The notes under the pieces were generated by a model that ran no database searches, had not been told where the DNA came from, and saw only the letters and a program-made list of their open reading frames with translations. From Desulfuromonadales bacterium (GTDB lineage Bacteria; Desulfobacterota; Desulfuromonadia; Desulfuromonadales; Syntrophotaleaceae): a stretch of DNA of 38,074 nucleotides. Position numbers and translations under genes: made by a program. The stretch lies in NCBI GenBank assembly GCA_030613545.1, contig JAUWLU010000007.1:1-38074 (forward strand). The letters are read 5' to 3'. Positions 16,476 to 26,145 of the stretch are shown here, piece after piece. Numbering within the stretch: the stretch's first letter is position 1; each line of letters begins with the position of its first letter.

Positions 16476-17633
16476 TTAAGAACGTGGCTTGAGCCAGGTC
16501 AGGGGGTCAAGGGGGGTACCGTGATGCCTGATTTCAAAGTAGATACTGTCCGCGTCTTCATAGCCGGGATAGCCAAGCAGTTCACCTGTCGCGACCGAAT
16601 CGCCGACGCTTTTCTGCAGGCTGCTGGCCTGAGCATAGAGGGTGTAGAAATTGTCACCGTGGTCGACAATGAGCATATTGCCATAGCCGCGAAAGGTATT
16701 GGCATAGATGACTGTACCACCCCATATGGCGTGAATGGCCTGATTGCCGGATACCGTTATTTCGACCCCCTGACTGTCGTACAGGGTGCCGAGACCCGCG
16801 AGGCGACCGGTGCCAAAGGGCACCTTGATGCGACCGCTCACCGGCCAGGTCAACCGCCCCTTCTGCCGAGCGAAACCACCGGAGGTCTGAGTATACTTGC
16901 TGGCAGGGGCGGATTCAAGCCTTTTGACCAGCGCCGCAAGGCGCGCACTCTTCTCCTTGAGGGTCGTCAATTCCCCGCTTATAGCACCTTGCCGTCGCCG
17001 CAGCTTGGTCAGCAGTCGTTTCTTCAGCCGACGACCGTTCTGCAGGGTTTCGCGACTGGTTTTGAGCTGGTCCATTTGCTGCTGACGCTGCTCACGCAAG
17101 GTCTCCAGAGAGGTGAGTTCCTGAGCAAGAGCCTCTTGATCGTGGCGAAAAGAGGCCAGCAAGCTTCGATCGTGCTGCACCACCCGTTTGAACAGATGGT
17201 AGTCTTCTGCCATGGCGGCTGGCGATCGGTTGGCAAACAGGATACGCAGCAAACGCATCCGGCCGCCCCGATAGATGGCCCCGAGACGCCGCGCCACCAA
17301 CTCCCGGCGCTGCCGGCTCTGGGTCTGAATATGGACGATGGCCGCTTCCCTGCTGGCTATGTCTACCTTCAGAGACTTCAGATTGCTTGCGTGTTGCTCC
17401 TCGCGGGCGCGCAAACGGGTCAGTTGTTTCTGCACCCCCTCCAGGTCCCGCTGCAGGGCGCTCTTCTCCTTCTGCCCCTGCTCCAGGCTGGCGGCAAGTT
17501 TGTCAATGCGCTGCCTGATCTGCTTCAGTTCCTGGCGATTGTCAGCCAGATTCTCTGCACCAAGAGACCCAGCAGGGATCAGGATTGCAAGTAGCAGTAG
17601 TAGCAACAAGGATGGCGATTGGAAAAAGGACAT
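16476..17633 (-). CDS. envC: Murein hydrolase activator EnvC-like (coiled coil plus degenerate LytM domain)
   Basis: A 385-residue secreted protein: signal peptide (about 6-25, LLLLLLAILIPAGSLGA), long coiled coil (about 30-250, heptads such as QELKQIRQRIDKLAASLEQ), and a C-terminal LytM/M23 domain (about 275-383). The M23 zinc site looks lost. The usual HxGxD motif reads SQGVEITVSG, the usual HAHLS motif reads YAQAS, and the final HFEI reads YFEI. Loss of these ligands is characteristic of EnvC, which activates amidases rather than cutting wall itself. It follows ftsX by 12 bases, consistent with FtsEX controlling its conformation at the septum. NlpD-like or other M23 roles are less likely. 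Confidence 0.9.
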   Translation of the reverse strand: MSFFQSPSLLLLLLLAILIPAGSLGAENLADNRQELKQIRQRIDKLAASLEQGQKEKSALQRDLEGVQKQLTRLRAREEQHASNLKSLKVDIASREAAIVHIQTQSRQRRELVARRLGAIYRGGRMRLLRILFANRSPAAMAEDYHLFKRVVQHDRSLLASFRHDQEALAQELTSLETLREQRQQQMDQLKTSRETLQNGRRLKKRLLTKLRRRQGAISGELTTLKEKSARLAALVKRLESAPASKYTQTSGGFARQKGRLTWPVSGRIKVPFGTGRLAGLGTLYDSQGVEITVSGNQAIHAIWGGTVIYANTFRGYGNMLIVDHGDNFYTLYAQASSLQKSVGDSVATGELLGYPGYEDADSIYFEIRHHGTPLDPLTWLKPRS

Positions 17634-17645
17634 AGGCAGCCCTTT

Positions 17646-18542
17646 CTAGATACGAACGAATTTGCGCAAAGACAGGACACTGCCGATGATTCCGAGCAGA
17701 ATGCCGGTGGCAATTAACAACAATTGTTGCTGCCAGGCAAGAAAAACAATCTGACCACCACCGGACAGAGACAAGAGGGATGCCAGGCCGCGCTGCAGAA
17801 AGACCTGAAACAGGGCAAAGGAACCGCCGAGGGCAATAAGCGCACCCATCGCACCGTGAAAGGCCCCTTCGAGCAAAAAGGGTGTCTTGATAAAAAAGGG
17901 CGTGGCCCCGACCAAGGCCATAATTTCCAACTCGTCGCGGCGGGCATAAAGGGTCAGCTTAATGGTATTGGCGACAATGAAGAGGGCCGCAAAAAGCAGG
18001 AAAGCTCCGAGTACGGCGCCACCGAAACGGAGCATGTCGAGAAAAGACTCAAACCGCTCCAACCAATCCTGGCCATAGCTGAAGTCGGAAAATTCGGGGT
18101 TTTGCTTAAGCCGTGCGACCACCGCTTCAGCTGCCTGTCGACTACGATGCTCTGCTTTAAAGGAAATCTCCAGGGAAGCGGGTAGGATGTCAGCGCCAAA
18201 CCCTTCCAGAAGATCGGAATCGGGACCCAGACGAGTGCTGAAACGGCGCAAGGCCTCCTCCCGGTCTACATAGCTGACTCGAGCCACCTCCGGCATGTTC
18301 ACGATCAATTTCCGCCAATCGTTGAGTCGCGTCGATTGCGGTTCATCATCCAGATAAGCAACCACCTGAATCTCTTCGCTCCAGTGGGCAGCCAACGACT
18401 GAACATTGATCACAATCAAGGCAAAAAAGGCGAGAATAGTCAAGGCCACAGCGACGGTACCGATGGCGGCGCTGCTAAGCACCGGGCTCTGCCTGATATT
18501 ACGCAGAACGCAGCGGGTCAAATAAACAGTCTGATCAAACAC
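17646..18542 (-). CDS. ftsX: Cell division protein FtsX
   Basis: Integral membrane partner of the ATPase FtsE; transmits ATP hydrolysis to EnvC-type activators in the periplasm. It has 298 residues with a GTG start (18542) preceded by AAGGGG. TM1 lies at about 22-48, followed by a periplasmic loop of about 120 residues (ARVSYVDREEALRRFSTRLG). Three more TM segments follow, at about 173-195, 225-245 and 270-290, around the MacB-like core VANTIKLTLYARRDELEIMALVGAT. A 77-base gap separates it from ftsE, longer than the usual overlap. Confidence 0.94.
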   Translation of the reverse strand: MFDQTVYLTRCVLRNIRQSPVLSSAAIGTVAVALTILAFFALIVINVQSLAAHWSEEIQVVAYLDDEPQSTRLNDWRKLIVNMPEVARVSYVDREEALRRFSTRLGPDSDLLEGFGADILPASLEISFKAEHRSRQAAEAVVARLKQNPEFSDFSYGQDWLERFESFLDMLRFGGAVLGAFLLFAALFIVANTIKLTLYARRDELEIMALVGATPFFIKTPFLLEGAFHGAMGALIALGGSFALFQVFLQRGLASLLSLSGGGQIVFLAWQQQLLLIATGILLGIIGSVLSLRKFVRI

Positions 18543-18619
18543 CTTTTACCCCTTACCTTCGAGTAACGTCCAATGAGCCCCATCGCACGAAGGCGATAAG
18601 ACCTCAGCAAACCAGTCCC

Positions 18620-19288
18620 TCAGGGCGTAAAATCATCCACCAATTGTCCCTTGTCCAGCGCAATCACACGGCGCGGAAAACGGCGGATCATTTCGCGATT
18701 GTGGGTGGCAAGCAATACGGTCGTGCCACGGGCGTTGGCGCCCTTGAACAGATCAAAAATGCCGAGGGTCACCTCGAGGTCAAGGTTACCGGTCGGTTCA
18801 TCAGCCAGCAGGATAAGCGGATCGATAACCAGGGCTCGCGCTATGGCGACCCGCTGCTGTTCGCCTCCGGAAAGCTGCAACGGGTATTTATGCAGCTTGC
18901 CGTGCAAGCCCACGTGCTTCAGGGTTTGGTAGACCTTATTGCTGATTTCGTAACGCTTCTTGCCTTGAACTTCCAGAGGAAAAGCGACATTTTCAAAAAG
19001 GGTGCGGCTCTCGAGCAATTTGAAATCCTGGAACACAATTCCGGTGCGACGACGCAGATAGGGAATACGACCTGTTCCCATACGGGTGATGTTTTGACCG
19101 TTGACCAGGATCTGGCCTCGGTTCGGTTTTTCGGCGCAATAGAGAAGTTTGAGCAGAGTCGACTTGCCGGCTCCCGATGGCCCGGTGATATAGACGAAGT
19201 CCCCCTTGGGAATCTTTAGATTAAGATTATGAAGAGCAGCAGAAGAGTCTTTTTGATAAGATTTACAAACATTGTAAAGCTGAATCAT
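18620..19288 (-). CDS. ftsE: Cell division ATP-binding protein FtsE
   Basis: ABC-type ATPase of 222 residues, cytoplasmic partner of FtsX in the divisome. Walker A is GPSGAGKST (about 37-45), the Q-loop is in IVFQDFKLL, the signature is LSGGEQQR, and Walker B/D-loop is LILLADEPTGNLD. ATHNRE provides the switch His. The length is normal for FtsE. It begins the ftsE-ftsX-envC-ctpA-deacetylase run. Confidence 0.96.
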   Translation of the reverse strand: MIQLYNVCKSYQKDSSAALHNLNLKIPKGDFVYITGPSGAGKSTLLKLLYCAEKPNRGQILVNGQNITRMGTGRIPYLRRRTGIVFQDFKLLESRTLFENVAFPLEVQGKKRYEISNKVYQTLKHVGLHGKLHKYPLQLSGGEQQRVAIARALVIDPLILLADEPTGNLDLEVTLGIFDLFKGANARGTTVLLATHNREMIRRFPRRVIALDKGQLVDDFTP

Positions 19289-19499
19289 AACCGACTACCT
19301 TCTTTTTAAGAAACCGTCCACAACAACAGAGATTTACAGGAATTGAGATATTTTGCAGCAACCGGCATGCGCAAGGGGACGGCACCATCCGTTGAAATGA
19401 TGTACCACGTTTTCTTATGGAAGGTAAAGGGGAGCAACAAGAATTTCCTACCTGTTAAAATGACGCAAATGTCTTTGGAATCCAGGAGGGCAATGAAGC

Positions 19500-19536
19500 A
19501 AAAAAGGCAACCCCTTAAGAAGGGTTGCCTTTTTTA
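19500..19536. terminator. Bidirectional intrinsic terminator between tRNA-Asp and ftsE
   Basis: A 9-bp perfect stem AGGCAACCC/GGGTTGCCT with an 8-base loop, flanked by six A and six T. It can end transcription on both strands and would terminate the tRNA-Asp transcript 4 bases after the CCA end. The 210 bases between it and ftsE hold no convincing gene, only a 14-codon frame with a strong ribosome site (see findings). Confidence 0.92.
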
Positions 19537-19539
19537 GTA

Positions 19540-19616
19540 TGGCGGGGCTGACGGGACTCGAACCCGCGACCTCCGGCGTGACAGGCCGGCGTTGTAACCG
19601 ACTCTACTACAGCCCC
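19540..19616 (-). tRNA. tRNA-Asp (anticodon GTC)
   Basis: Minus strand, 77 bases including encoded CCA. Acceptor GGGGCTG pairs with CAGCCCC, discriminator G. The anticodon arm CCGGC-CTGTCAC-GCCGG has GTC at the anticodon; the T arm is GCGGG-TTCGAGT-CCCGT. The D stem is odd: GTAG against CAAC leaves an A-A mismatch at 12-23, where most bacterial tRNA-Asp have GTTC/GAAC. The rest of the cloverleaf is sound. Confidence 0.95.
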
Positions 19617-19627
19617 GCAAAAAAACG

Positions 19628-19692
19628 AATGGGAAACCTCGGATAGTCAAAGGAAGAAGTCTGCCTGGGCTAGACTATTCCAGTTTCCCATT
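19628..19692 (-). terminator. Long hairpin between hup and tRNA-Asp, probable terminator
   Basis: AATGGGAAAC (19628-19637) pairs perfectly over 10 bp with GTTTCCCATT (19683-19692), then after a small internal loop ATAGTC (19643-19648) pairs with GACTAT (19673-19678). On the minus strand the closing arm is followed by CG and six T, the layout of an intrinsic terminator for hup. It is larger than most, its 24-base loop contains a competing AGTCT/AGACT pairing, and its T-run abuts the tRNA 5' end. Confidence 0.65.
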
Positions 19693-19732
19693 ATAACCAG
19701 AGTGACCTGCGGCCACCCGGTATATTTGCTAC

Positions 19733-20011
19733 TTAGTTAACTGCGTCCTTCAGACCCTTGCCAGCCTTGAACTTGGGAGTCTTGGAAGCTGCAATCTCGA
19801 TCTTTTTGCCAGTCTGGGGATTCTGGCCGACGCGAGCGGCGCGCTCACCAACGCTGAAAGTACCGAAACCAACCAGAGCAACCTTATCTCCTGCCTGCAG
19901 AGCTTCAGTTACAACGTCGATAAAGGCCTTGAGCACTTTTTCTGAATCGGCTTTGCTAACACCAGCTTTATCTGCCATAGCATTTACGAGATCGGCTTTA
20001 GTCACAGTCAT
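19733..20011 (-). CDS. hup: HU-family nucleoid DNA-binding protein
   Basis: Small histone-like protein of 92 residues that binds and bends DNA as a dimer. [20 protein letters not shown] forms the N-terminal helices, [25 protein letters not shown] the beta arm with the RxGxNPQTG motif and the intercalating proline, and [14 protein letters not shown] the tail. All are diagnostic of HU/IHF, closer to HU. ATG 20011 has a perfect AGGAGG. It lies downstream of lon, as in many proteobacteria, but has its own strong promoter in the 106-base gap. Confidence 0.96.
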   Translation of the reverse strand: MTVTKADLVNAMADKAGVSKADSEKVLKAFIDVVTEALQAGDKVALVGFGTFSVGERAARVGQNPQTGKKIEIAASKTPKFKAGKGLKDAVN

Positions 20012-20056
20012 ACCTCCTCTTGGATGAGATTTTATAAGCCCCGCGAAACCGCAGTA

Positions 20057-20086
20057 CTTATATCAGAGTTTCAAAAACAGTGTCAA
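20057..20086 (-). promoter_or_regulatory. Promoter of hup
   Basis: Minus strand TTGACA (20086-20081), 18-base spacer, TATAAG (20062-20057). It is close to consensus, predicting a start near 20050 and a leader of about 40 bases that ends in AGGAGG. Confidence 0.8.
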
Positions 20087-20117
20087 GAATTTATTTCTAT
20101 GATAATTGCTGCCGGCC

Positions 20118-22523
20118 CTAGTGACGGATTTCACTCTTGGCTGGACGGGGCCGACTCTCTTGTGCTTGCAGAGGGGGCAAAGGAGCCACAACCTTGAGTG
20201 CCTCTTCCACAACCTGGTCCATGTGGCCCACAGGGACGATCTGCAAGGCTCCACGGATAGCCTCGGGCACCTCCTCTAACTGCTTCTCGTTGTCCTGAGG
20301 AATCAGAACCTTGTGGATATCTGCCCGTTTGGCTGCCAGCAGTTTTTCTTTGAGACCACCAATGGCCAATACCCTGCCCCGCAGGGTGATTTCACCGGTC
20401 ATGGCGATATCACGATCAACGGGCCGACCAGTGAGCGCCGAGGCCAGGGCAATAGCCATGGTGATGCCGGCCGACGGCCCATCTTTGGGAATCGCCCCCT
20501 CTGGAACATGAATGTGGATCTCCACCTGCTGGTAAAAGTCCTTCTCCACCCCGAGTTCCCTCCAGCGGGAGCGAACGTAGGTCAAGGCCGCTTTGGCGGA
20601 TTCCTGCATAACATCACCAAGCTTGCCGGTTACCGTAAGCTTACCTTGCCCCGGCAGGACCGCAACTTCGATATTGAGCAGTTCGCCACCGACCTCAGTC
20701 CAAGCCAGTCCGGTGGCCAGACCGACACAGCTTTCTTCCTCCTTAACACCGTATTCAAACCGAGCCACGCCGAGCAATTCCTTGATCTGGCCGTTATCGA
20801 TCAGGAAATGCTGTTGCTTATCCCGGGACTTGACCAGCCGTCGAGCCAGCTTACGAGCGATATTGGCGATCTCCCGTTCGAGATTACGCACGCCCGCTTC
20901 ACGGGTATAACGGCGAATAATTTCGTAAATGGCGGCATCGACAAACTTGATCTGCTCGGTGTTGAAACCGTGAATTTCCAACTGCTTGGGGATAAGGTAA
21001 GATTTAGCAATATTGAGTTTTTCGTCTTCGATATAACCTTCAATACGAATAACTTCCATGCGGTCGAGCAGAGGTCGGGAAATGCCGTGCAGACTGTTGG
21101 CCGTAGCGACAAACAGCACATCGGAGAGATCGTAATCGACCTCCAGGTAATGGTCTCCGAAGGTACTGTTTTGCTCCGAATCGAGCACCTCTAGGAGCGC
21201 CGAGGAAGGATCGCCACGAAAATCGCTGCTAACCTTGTCGATCTCATCGAGAAGGATGACCGGATTTTTCACCCCGACCTTACGGAGCCCCTGAATGACC
21301 TTGCCCGGCATGGCACCGATATAGGTGCGGCGATGCCCCCTTATCTCTGCTTCGTCGCGCATGCCGCCCAATGAAATGCGAGCAAACTTTCGCCCCAGGG
21401 AGCGAGCAATGGATCGCCCCAGGGAGGTCTTACCTACCCCGGGCGGTCCGACCAGACAGAGAATCGGACCTTTGATCTTTTTGACCAGAGTCTGAACCGC
21501 AAGATATTCGAGAATCCGTTCCTTGACCTTCTCCAGACCATGATGATCGGCTTCCAGAATCTGCTCGGCATGATCAAGATCGCGCCGGTCCCGAGTCCCT
21601 TTTTTCCACGGCAATTCTACCAACCAATCGATATAGTTGCGAATAACCGTGGCCTCGGCCGAGGTCGGCGACATCATTTTCAGCTTGCGTAATTCGCTGA
21701 GGGCCTTATCCAGGCCCTCTTTGGACATACGTCTGCCGCGAATAGCTTCTTCAAGTTCCTGTATTTCATTTTGGAACTCATCATGTTCGCCGAGTTCCTT
21801 TTGAATGGCACGCATCTGCTCATTGAGATAATACTCTTTCTGACTGCGCTCCATCTGTCCCTTGACCCGCGAACGAATGGTCTTTTCGATCTGCAGAATC
21901 TCAACTTCCCGGCTGATAAGGACGGCGATATCCTCAAGCCGCCTGCAGGGATCACGCTCTGCGAGCAATTCCTGCTTTTCCACTATGCGCACACCGAGAT
22001 GAGCAATAACCGTATCACTGAGCCGGCCAGGGTCGGTCAGTGCTGAAACGGAAGCAGCAACCTCCGCAGGGACTTTCTTGCCGAGATTGACATAGACCTC
22101 GAACAGATCGTTGACGCTGCGAATCAGCGCCTCCAGCTCCGGCGTTTCTTCGACGGTCAGCTCGTCAATGGCATCAACCTCGGCCAGGTAGCAATCGTCT
22201 TCACAGAGCAGACTGGCCATAGAGGCCCGCTGCTTACCTTCCATCAATACCTTAACGGTACCGTCCGGCAGCTTAAGCAATTGCACGATCTGCGCGATGG
22301 TACCGTGCGGATAAAGATCTTCTGCTTTAGGCTCGTCGATTTGCGGATCGGTCTGGGTGGCGAGAAAGATTCGCTTTTCACCGTCCATGGCCATTTCCAG
22401 GGCCTGAATCGACTTGGCCCTGGCCACGAACAGCGGCGTCACCGTATAGGGAAAAATAACGATATCGCGCAAAGGCAGAAGCGGTAACACGCTTCTGCCT
22501 TTGCCTTGTTCCAACGTATTCAT
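20118..22523 (-). CDS. lon: ATP-dependent protease Lon
   Basis: Homo-oligomeric AAA+ serine protease that removes damaged and regulatory proteins. About 801 residues from ATG 22523; an in-frame GTG at 22541 would add six residues, and neither has a clear ribosome site. The N-terminal substrate domain starts [19 protein letters not shown]. The AAA+ module has Walker [16 protein letters not shown] and Walker [10 protein letters not shown]. The protease domain carries the catalytic Ser in [12 protein letters not shown] and Lys in [13 protein letters not shown]. It is of the LonA type. It follows clpX by about 40 bases, continuing the tig-clpP-clpX-lon order. Confidence 0.96.
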   Translation of the reverse strand: MNTLEQGKGRSVLPLLPLRDIVIFPYTVTPLFVARAKSIQALEMAMDGEKRIFLATQTDPQIDEPKAEDLYPHGTIAQIVQLLKLPDGTVKVLMEGKQRASMASLLCEDDCYLAEVDAIDELTVEETPELEALIRSVNDLFEVYVNLGKKVPAEVAASVSALTDPGRLSDTVIAHLGVRIVEKQELLAERDPCRRLEDIAVLISREVEILQIEKTIRSRVKGQMERSQKEYYLNEQMRAIQKELGEHDEFQNEIQELEEAIRGRRMSKEGLDKALSELRKLKMMSPTSAEATVIRNYIDWLVELPWKKGTRDRRDLDHAEQILEADHHGLEKVKERILEYLAVQTLVKKIKGPILCLVGPPGVGKTSLGRSIARSLGRKFARISLGGMRDEAEIRGHRRTYIGAMPGKVIQGLRKVGVKNPVILLDEIDKVSSDFRGDPSSALLEVLDSEQNSTFGDHYLEVDYDLSDVLFVATANSLHGISRPLLDRMEVIRIEGYIEDEKLNIAKSYLIPKQLEIHGFNTEQIKFVDAAIYEIIRRYTREAGVRNLEREIANIARKLARRLVKSRDKQQHFLIDNGQIKELLGVARFEYGVKEEESCVGLATGLAWTEVGGELLNIEVAVLPGQGKLTVTGKLGDVMQESAKAALTYVRSRWRELGVEKDFYQQVEIHIHVPEGAIPKDGPSAGITMAIALASALTGRPVDRDIAMTGEITLRGRVLAIGGLKEKLLAAKRADIHKVLIPQDNEKQLEEVPEAIRGALQIVPVGHMDQVVEEALKVVAPLPPLQAQESRPRPAKSEIRH

Positions 22524-22562
22524 AATATGGTCAGTAATCACTGGTAGTTATAGAACCCCTTG

Positions 22563-23816
22563 TCAGGCTGACTCAGCGCAGTCGTAGAGCACAATCGGTT
22601 TCGCCTTGCGCAGCACAACGTCTTCATTGATAACGACTTCCTTGACCCGGTCCTGGGACGGAATATCGTACATGACGTCCAGCATGGAATTTTCGAGAAT
22701 CGAACGCAGCCCGCGAGCACCGGTCTTACGCTTGAAGGCCTGGGAAGCGACAGCGACCAAAGCACCATCAGTGAACTTCAGCTTGACCTTTTCCATCTCG
22801 AAGAGCTTCTGGTACTGCTTTACCAGTGCGTTTTTAGGCTCCTGGAGGATCTGCACCAAGGCTTCTTCATCAAGCTCCTCGAGGGTCGCAATCACCGGCA
22901 GCCGACCGATAAATTCCGGGATCAGACCGAATTTGATCAGATCCATCGGCTCGACCTTAGCCAGCATCTCACCGAGGTCGACCTCCTTGGTCTGTCTCAC
23001 CTCGGCACCGAAGCCCATGCCCTTTGTACCGCTACGTCTGGAAATGATCGTTTCCAGACCGGTGAAAGCACCACCACAGATAAACAGGATATTACTGGTG
23101 TCGACCTTGAGAAATTCCTGTTGCGGGTGTTTGCGGCCTCCTTTGGGCGGCACGCTGGCCTGGGTCCCTTCGATGATCTTGAGCAACGCTTGCTGAACCC
23201 CTTCGCCAGAGACGTCCCGAGTAATGGACGGTGATTCGGACTTGCGGGCCACCTTATCGATCTCATCGATATAGATGATGCCCTTCTGGGCTTTTTCCAG
23301 ATCGTAATCGGCTGACTGCAACAGGCCGAGGATGATGTTCTCGACATCCTCACCGACATAACCGGCCTCGGTCAGGTTGGTCGCATCGGCCATGGCGAAA
23401 GGCACATTAAGCAGCTTAGCCAAGGTCTGAGCCAACAAGGTCTTGCCACTGCCGGTCGGGCCCAGAAGCAGAATGTTGCTCTTCTGCACCTCCACATCAC
23501 CGTGAGGCACGGACCCGTATTCGATACGTTTGTAGTGATTGTAAACAGCTACGGAAAGAACCTTTTTGGCCATTTCCTGCCCGATTACATACTCATCGAG
23601 GATATCTTTGATTTCAGCAGGTCGCGGCAAATTGCCTACGTCGCCGATCGAAGCATCCTCAAGCTTGGCCTCTTCAGCGATGATGTCCTTGCATAATTCT
23701 ATGCATTCGTCGCAGATGTAAACTGCCGGCCCGGCAATGAGCTTTTTGACATCATCCTGTCCTTTCCCGCAGAAGGAGCAGATCAGATACCCGGATTTTT
23801 CGTCGTTATGACTCAC
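22563..23816 (-). CDS. clpX: ATP-dependent Clp protease ATP-binding subunit ClpX
   Basis: AAA+ unfoldase of 417 residues that feeds substrates to ClpP. N-terminal zinc-binding domain with Cys13, Cys16, Cys35 and Cys38 (CSFC and CDEC). Walker A is [15 protein letters not shown] (about 118-132), Walker B is IIYIDEIDK, and the sensor arginine lies in [10 protein letters not shown]. The IGF-type ClpP-binding loop appears as [14 protein letters not shown]. Length is typical. It lies 21 bases after clpP in the same operon. Confidence 0.97.
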   Translation of the reverse strand: MSHNDEKSGYLICSFCGKGQDDVKKLIAGPAVYICDECIELCKDIIAEEAKLEDASIGDVGNLPRPAEIKDILDEYVIGQEMAKKVLSVAVYNHYKRIEYGSVPHGDVEVQKSNILLLGPTGSGKTLLAQTLAKLLNVPFAMADATNLTEAGYVGEDVENIILGLLQSADYDLEKAQKGIIYIDEIDKVARKSESPSITRDVSGEGVQQALLKIIEGTQASVPPKGGRKHPQQEFLKVDTSNILFICGGAFTGLETIISRRSGTKGMGFGAEVRQTKEVDLGEMLAKVEPMDLIKFGLIPEFIGRLPVIATLEELDEEALVQILQEPKNALVKQYQKLFEMEKVKLKFTDGALVAVASQAFKRKTGARGLRSILENSMLDVMYDIPSQDRVKEVVINEDVVLRKAKPIVLYDCAESA

Positions 23817-23837
23817 GAAGCGCCTCCAAACCTAATG

Positions 23838-24422
23838 TCAGGACTTTCTTTCTATTATTCCGTCTACAATACCATATTTTTTTGCGGCTTCGCTACCCAT
23901 GAAAAAATCACGCTCGGTATCGGCGGCTATGCTCTCCAGGCTCTGCCCGGTATGTTGGGCGAGGATTTGGTTGAGAATGTCCCGCAGACGCAGAATTTCC
24001 TGCGCATGAATGCTGATATCGCTCGCCTGGCCCTGAAACCCGCCAAGAGGCTGATGAATCATGATACGGGAATTGGGCAAGGAAAAGCGTTTTCCCGGGT
24101 GCCCTGCTGCCAGCAAAACCGCACCCATGCTGGCGGCCTGCCCAACACAGATAGTGGATACGGGTGCCTTGAGATACTGCATGGTATCGTAAATAGCCAT
24201 GCCGGCCGTCACCACCCCCCCCGGAGAGTTGATATAGAGATGGATATCCTTCTCCGGGTCTTCCGATTCGAGAAATAGCAACTGGGCGATAATCAGATTG
24301 GCCAGATGATCGTCAATGGCCCCACCGAGAAAGATGATACGATCCTTCAGCAGTCTCGAGTAGATGTCGTAAGCCCGTTCGCCACGACCTGTCTGCTCCA
24401 CCACCATGGGTATGAGACTCAT
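23838..24422 (-). CDS. clpP: ATP-dependent Clp protease proteolytic subunit ClpP
   Basis: Serine protease subunit of the ClpXP barrel. The start is ATG 24422 ([20 protein letters not shown]) because AAGGAG sits just upstream, formed by the last codons of tig; the open frame runs 66 bases further back into tig without family similarity. It is 194 residues with the full triad: Ser98 (GQAASMGA), His123 (MIHQPLGG) and Asp172. It overlaps functionally with clpX downstream and is 4 bases from the tig stop. Confidence 0.97.
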   Translation of the reverse strand: MSLIPMVVEQTGRGERAYDIYSRLLKDRIIFLGGAIDDHLANLIIAQLLFLESEDPEKDIHLYINSPGGVVTAGMAIYDTMQYLKAPVSTICVGQAASMGAVLLAAGHPGKRFSLPNSRIMIHQPLGGFQGQASDISIHAQEILRLRDILNQILAQHTGQSLESIAADTERDFFMGSEAAKKYGIVDGIIERKS

Positions 24423-24426
24423 CAAT

Positions 24427-25752
24427 TTACTCCTTGTCGTTGCCCTGCTCGGCATCGGCCGCAATCGACTCATCGACCATCTCGACATTAGCCTTGCCGG
24501 TCAGAAAGAGGATGACCTTTTCTTCAGCGAGTTGCGCAACCAGACCACGTCTCCGCGACTCATCGGAATAAAAATTCATTACCATTTCTTTGCTGGCATT
24601 ATGCTTCTCAGCAATTTCCTCGAGCTTTTCTTCGATTTCCGACTCTTCGACCTGAATCGACTCCTGCAGGGCGATAGCCTCCAGCAGCAGATTGCCTTTA
24701 ACCTGCTTGACGGCAATCTCGCGGTAGACCTCCTTAAAGGAATCGGGAGTCATTCCCATGGATTCAAGGCTCGTGCCCTGAGACTGCATGCGGTTGCTAA
24801 GATTTTCCAGCATGTGATCGAGTTGACTCTGAATCATGCCATCGGGCACCTCAAGGGGATTACGCTCAATGAGCAGATCCACGAGCTGATCCCGGAACTC
24901 CTGCTCAATACGGGAACGCTCCTGGGATTCGTGGGCTTCCTTGACCCGAGTGCGAAGATCTTCGAGGGAAGCCAGGCCGACCTGGGCAGCAAACTCATCG
25001 TCGAGCTCAGGCAGAACCTTCTCCTTGATCTCCTTGATCTTGACCTTGAACATCGCATCCTGGCCAGCCAGATCTTTCTTAGCATAATCGAGAGGGAAGG
25101 TTACCTCGACTTCCCCCTCTTCGCCACGATTCATTCCTACCAGCTGCTCTTCAAAACCGGGTATAAAGGAATTGGAGCCAAGGTCGAGGGAATGATCTTG
25201 GGCTGCACCGTTTTCAAATGCGACCCCATTGACAAAGCCTTCAAAGTCGATGATGACCGTATCGCCGGACTGGGCCTCTTCACGATCGGTCGCTTCGAGC
25301 TTGGCATTGCCGAGGCGCATCTCCTCGAGACGGGCACCTACCAGAGTCTCATCGTCCTTGAAGGTTTCTTTCTTAAGGGGCAGCTCAAGGTAGTCCTTGG
25401 CTTCAACCTCGGGCTGAACCTCTACTTGGGCCTGAAAGGTATAGGCCTTACCCTTTTCCAGGGTGCCGCCGTCGGTGATCTCGGGGCCGGACACGGCCAG
25501 GATCTTTTCCTGCTCAAGGGCCTTGAAATAGCTGTCGCTGACCAGCCGCTCCAGAACCTGGGACTCAACGCTGGCAGCATAATGACGCTCAAGAACTGCG
25601 CGGGGCACCTTGCCTTGACGAAAACCTTTTATTTTGGCGGTTTTGGCAAGCTTCTTATAGGCCGATTCAATTTCTTCGTCGACCCGGGCGGCCGGTACCT
25701 CAAAGGAAAGTTGTTTCTTTACGCTGCTAATATCTTCAACCTTCACATTCAT
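24427..25752 (-). CDS. tig: Trigger factor (ribosome-bound chaperone and peptidyl-prolyl isomerase)
   Basis: First chaperone met by nascent chains at the ribosome exit. 441 residues. The N-terminal ribosome-binding domain contains [16 protein letters not shown] (about 40-55), the usual GFRxGxxP signature. An FKBP-type domain (about 155-240) is marked by [15 protein letters not shown] and [12 protein letters not shown], and a helical C-terminal arm region follows. The ATG has GAGGT upstream. It opens the tig-clpP-clpX-lon operon and follows a four-tRNA cluster, so folding and degradation are co-regulated. Confidence 0.97.
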   Translation of the reverse strand: MNVKVEDISSVKKQLSFEVPAARVDEEIESAYKKLAKTAKIKGFRQGKVPRAVLERHYAASVESQVLERLVSDSYFKALEQEKILAVSGPEITDGGTLEKGKAYTFQAQVEVQPEVEAKDYLELPLKKETFKDDETLVGARLEEMRLGNAKLEATDREEAQSGDTVIIDFEGFVNGVAFENGAAQDHSLDLGSNSFIPGFEEQLVGMNRGEEGEVEVTFPLDYAKKDLAGQDAMFKVKIKEIKEKVLPELDDEFAAQVGLASLEDLRTRVKEAHESQERSRIEQEFRDQLVDLLIERNPLEVPDGMIQSQLDHMLENLSNRMQSQGTSLESMGMTPDSFKEVYREIAVKQVKGNLLLEAIALQESIQVEESEIEEKLEEIAEKHNASKEMVMNFYSDESRRRGLVAQLAEEKVILFLTGKANVEMVDESIAADAEQGNDKE

Positions 25753-25784
25753 TACTACTACCTCACAGGATAAATGGATAAATG

Positions 25785-25807
25785 TTCAGCGGCCTGGCCG
25801 CCCTGAA
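25785..25807 (-). other. Hairpin in the tig leader
   Basis: TTCAG/CTGAA outer stem and CGGC/GCCG inner stem with a 3-base loop and a 2-base bulge, about 35 bases before the tig ATG. There is no T-run, so it is not a terminator. It could be a processing site between the tRNA cluster and tig or a stability element; that is inference. Confidence 0.4.
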
Positions 25808-25873
25808 TGCACTGGCCCTCTATCAGTAAACGCGATGACTGCGTCATGGTGTTTGGAAAAACCAGCGAAGATT

Positions 25874-25958
25874 TGGTGCGAGAGGGGGGACTCGAACCCC
25901 CACGGTATTACCCGCTGGATCCTAAATCCAGTGCGTCTGCCAATTCCGCCACTCTCGC
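25874..25958 (-). tRNA. tRNA-Leu (anticodon TAG)
   Basis: Minus strand, 85 bases with encoded CCA. It is a class II tRNA with a long variable arm. The acceptor GCGAGAG pairs with CTCTCGC, and the anticodon arm CTGGA-TTTAGGA-TCCAG has TAG. Discriminator A as expected for Leu. Last of the Pro-Arg-His-Leu cluster that precedes tig. Confidence 0.96.
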
Positions 25959-26145
25959 AACAGGTAAGAACAGGATTCGGCAAAAATCCTCCGACAAGGC
26001 AGGAACGCTTTCCCATCCAGGGCATGGGCCCCGTTCGGGCAAGCGGCCGACAGAAGAAAAAATAAAAGCCCGTCAATGACAATCCTGCCGCTAATCTCAC
26101 GATAGCGGCCCGCGGATCACCGGGAGACGGGCAGTGGTTGTAAAA

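Noticed and set aside
16341-17594. A 417-codon plus-strand frame
   Set aside because: Antisense to envC; no signal, motif or ribosome site supports it.
19343-19537. A 64-codon plus-strand frame ending in the terminator
   Set aside because: No ribosome site at its start and no similarity; only its last 14 codons have a ribosome site, listed separately as a weak finding.
24406-25773. A 455-codon plus-strand frame with hydrophobic stretches
   Set aside because: Antisense to trigger factor; the Leu-rich appearance is the complement of Glu/Lys codons.
26087-26109. 7-bp inverted repeat GCCGCTA/TAGCGGC between tRNA-Leu and tRNA-His
   Set aside because: No T-run and no nearby gene start; it may be chance in a GC-rich spacer.
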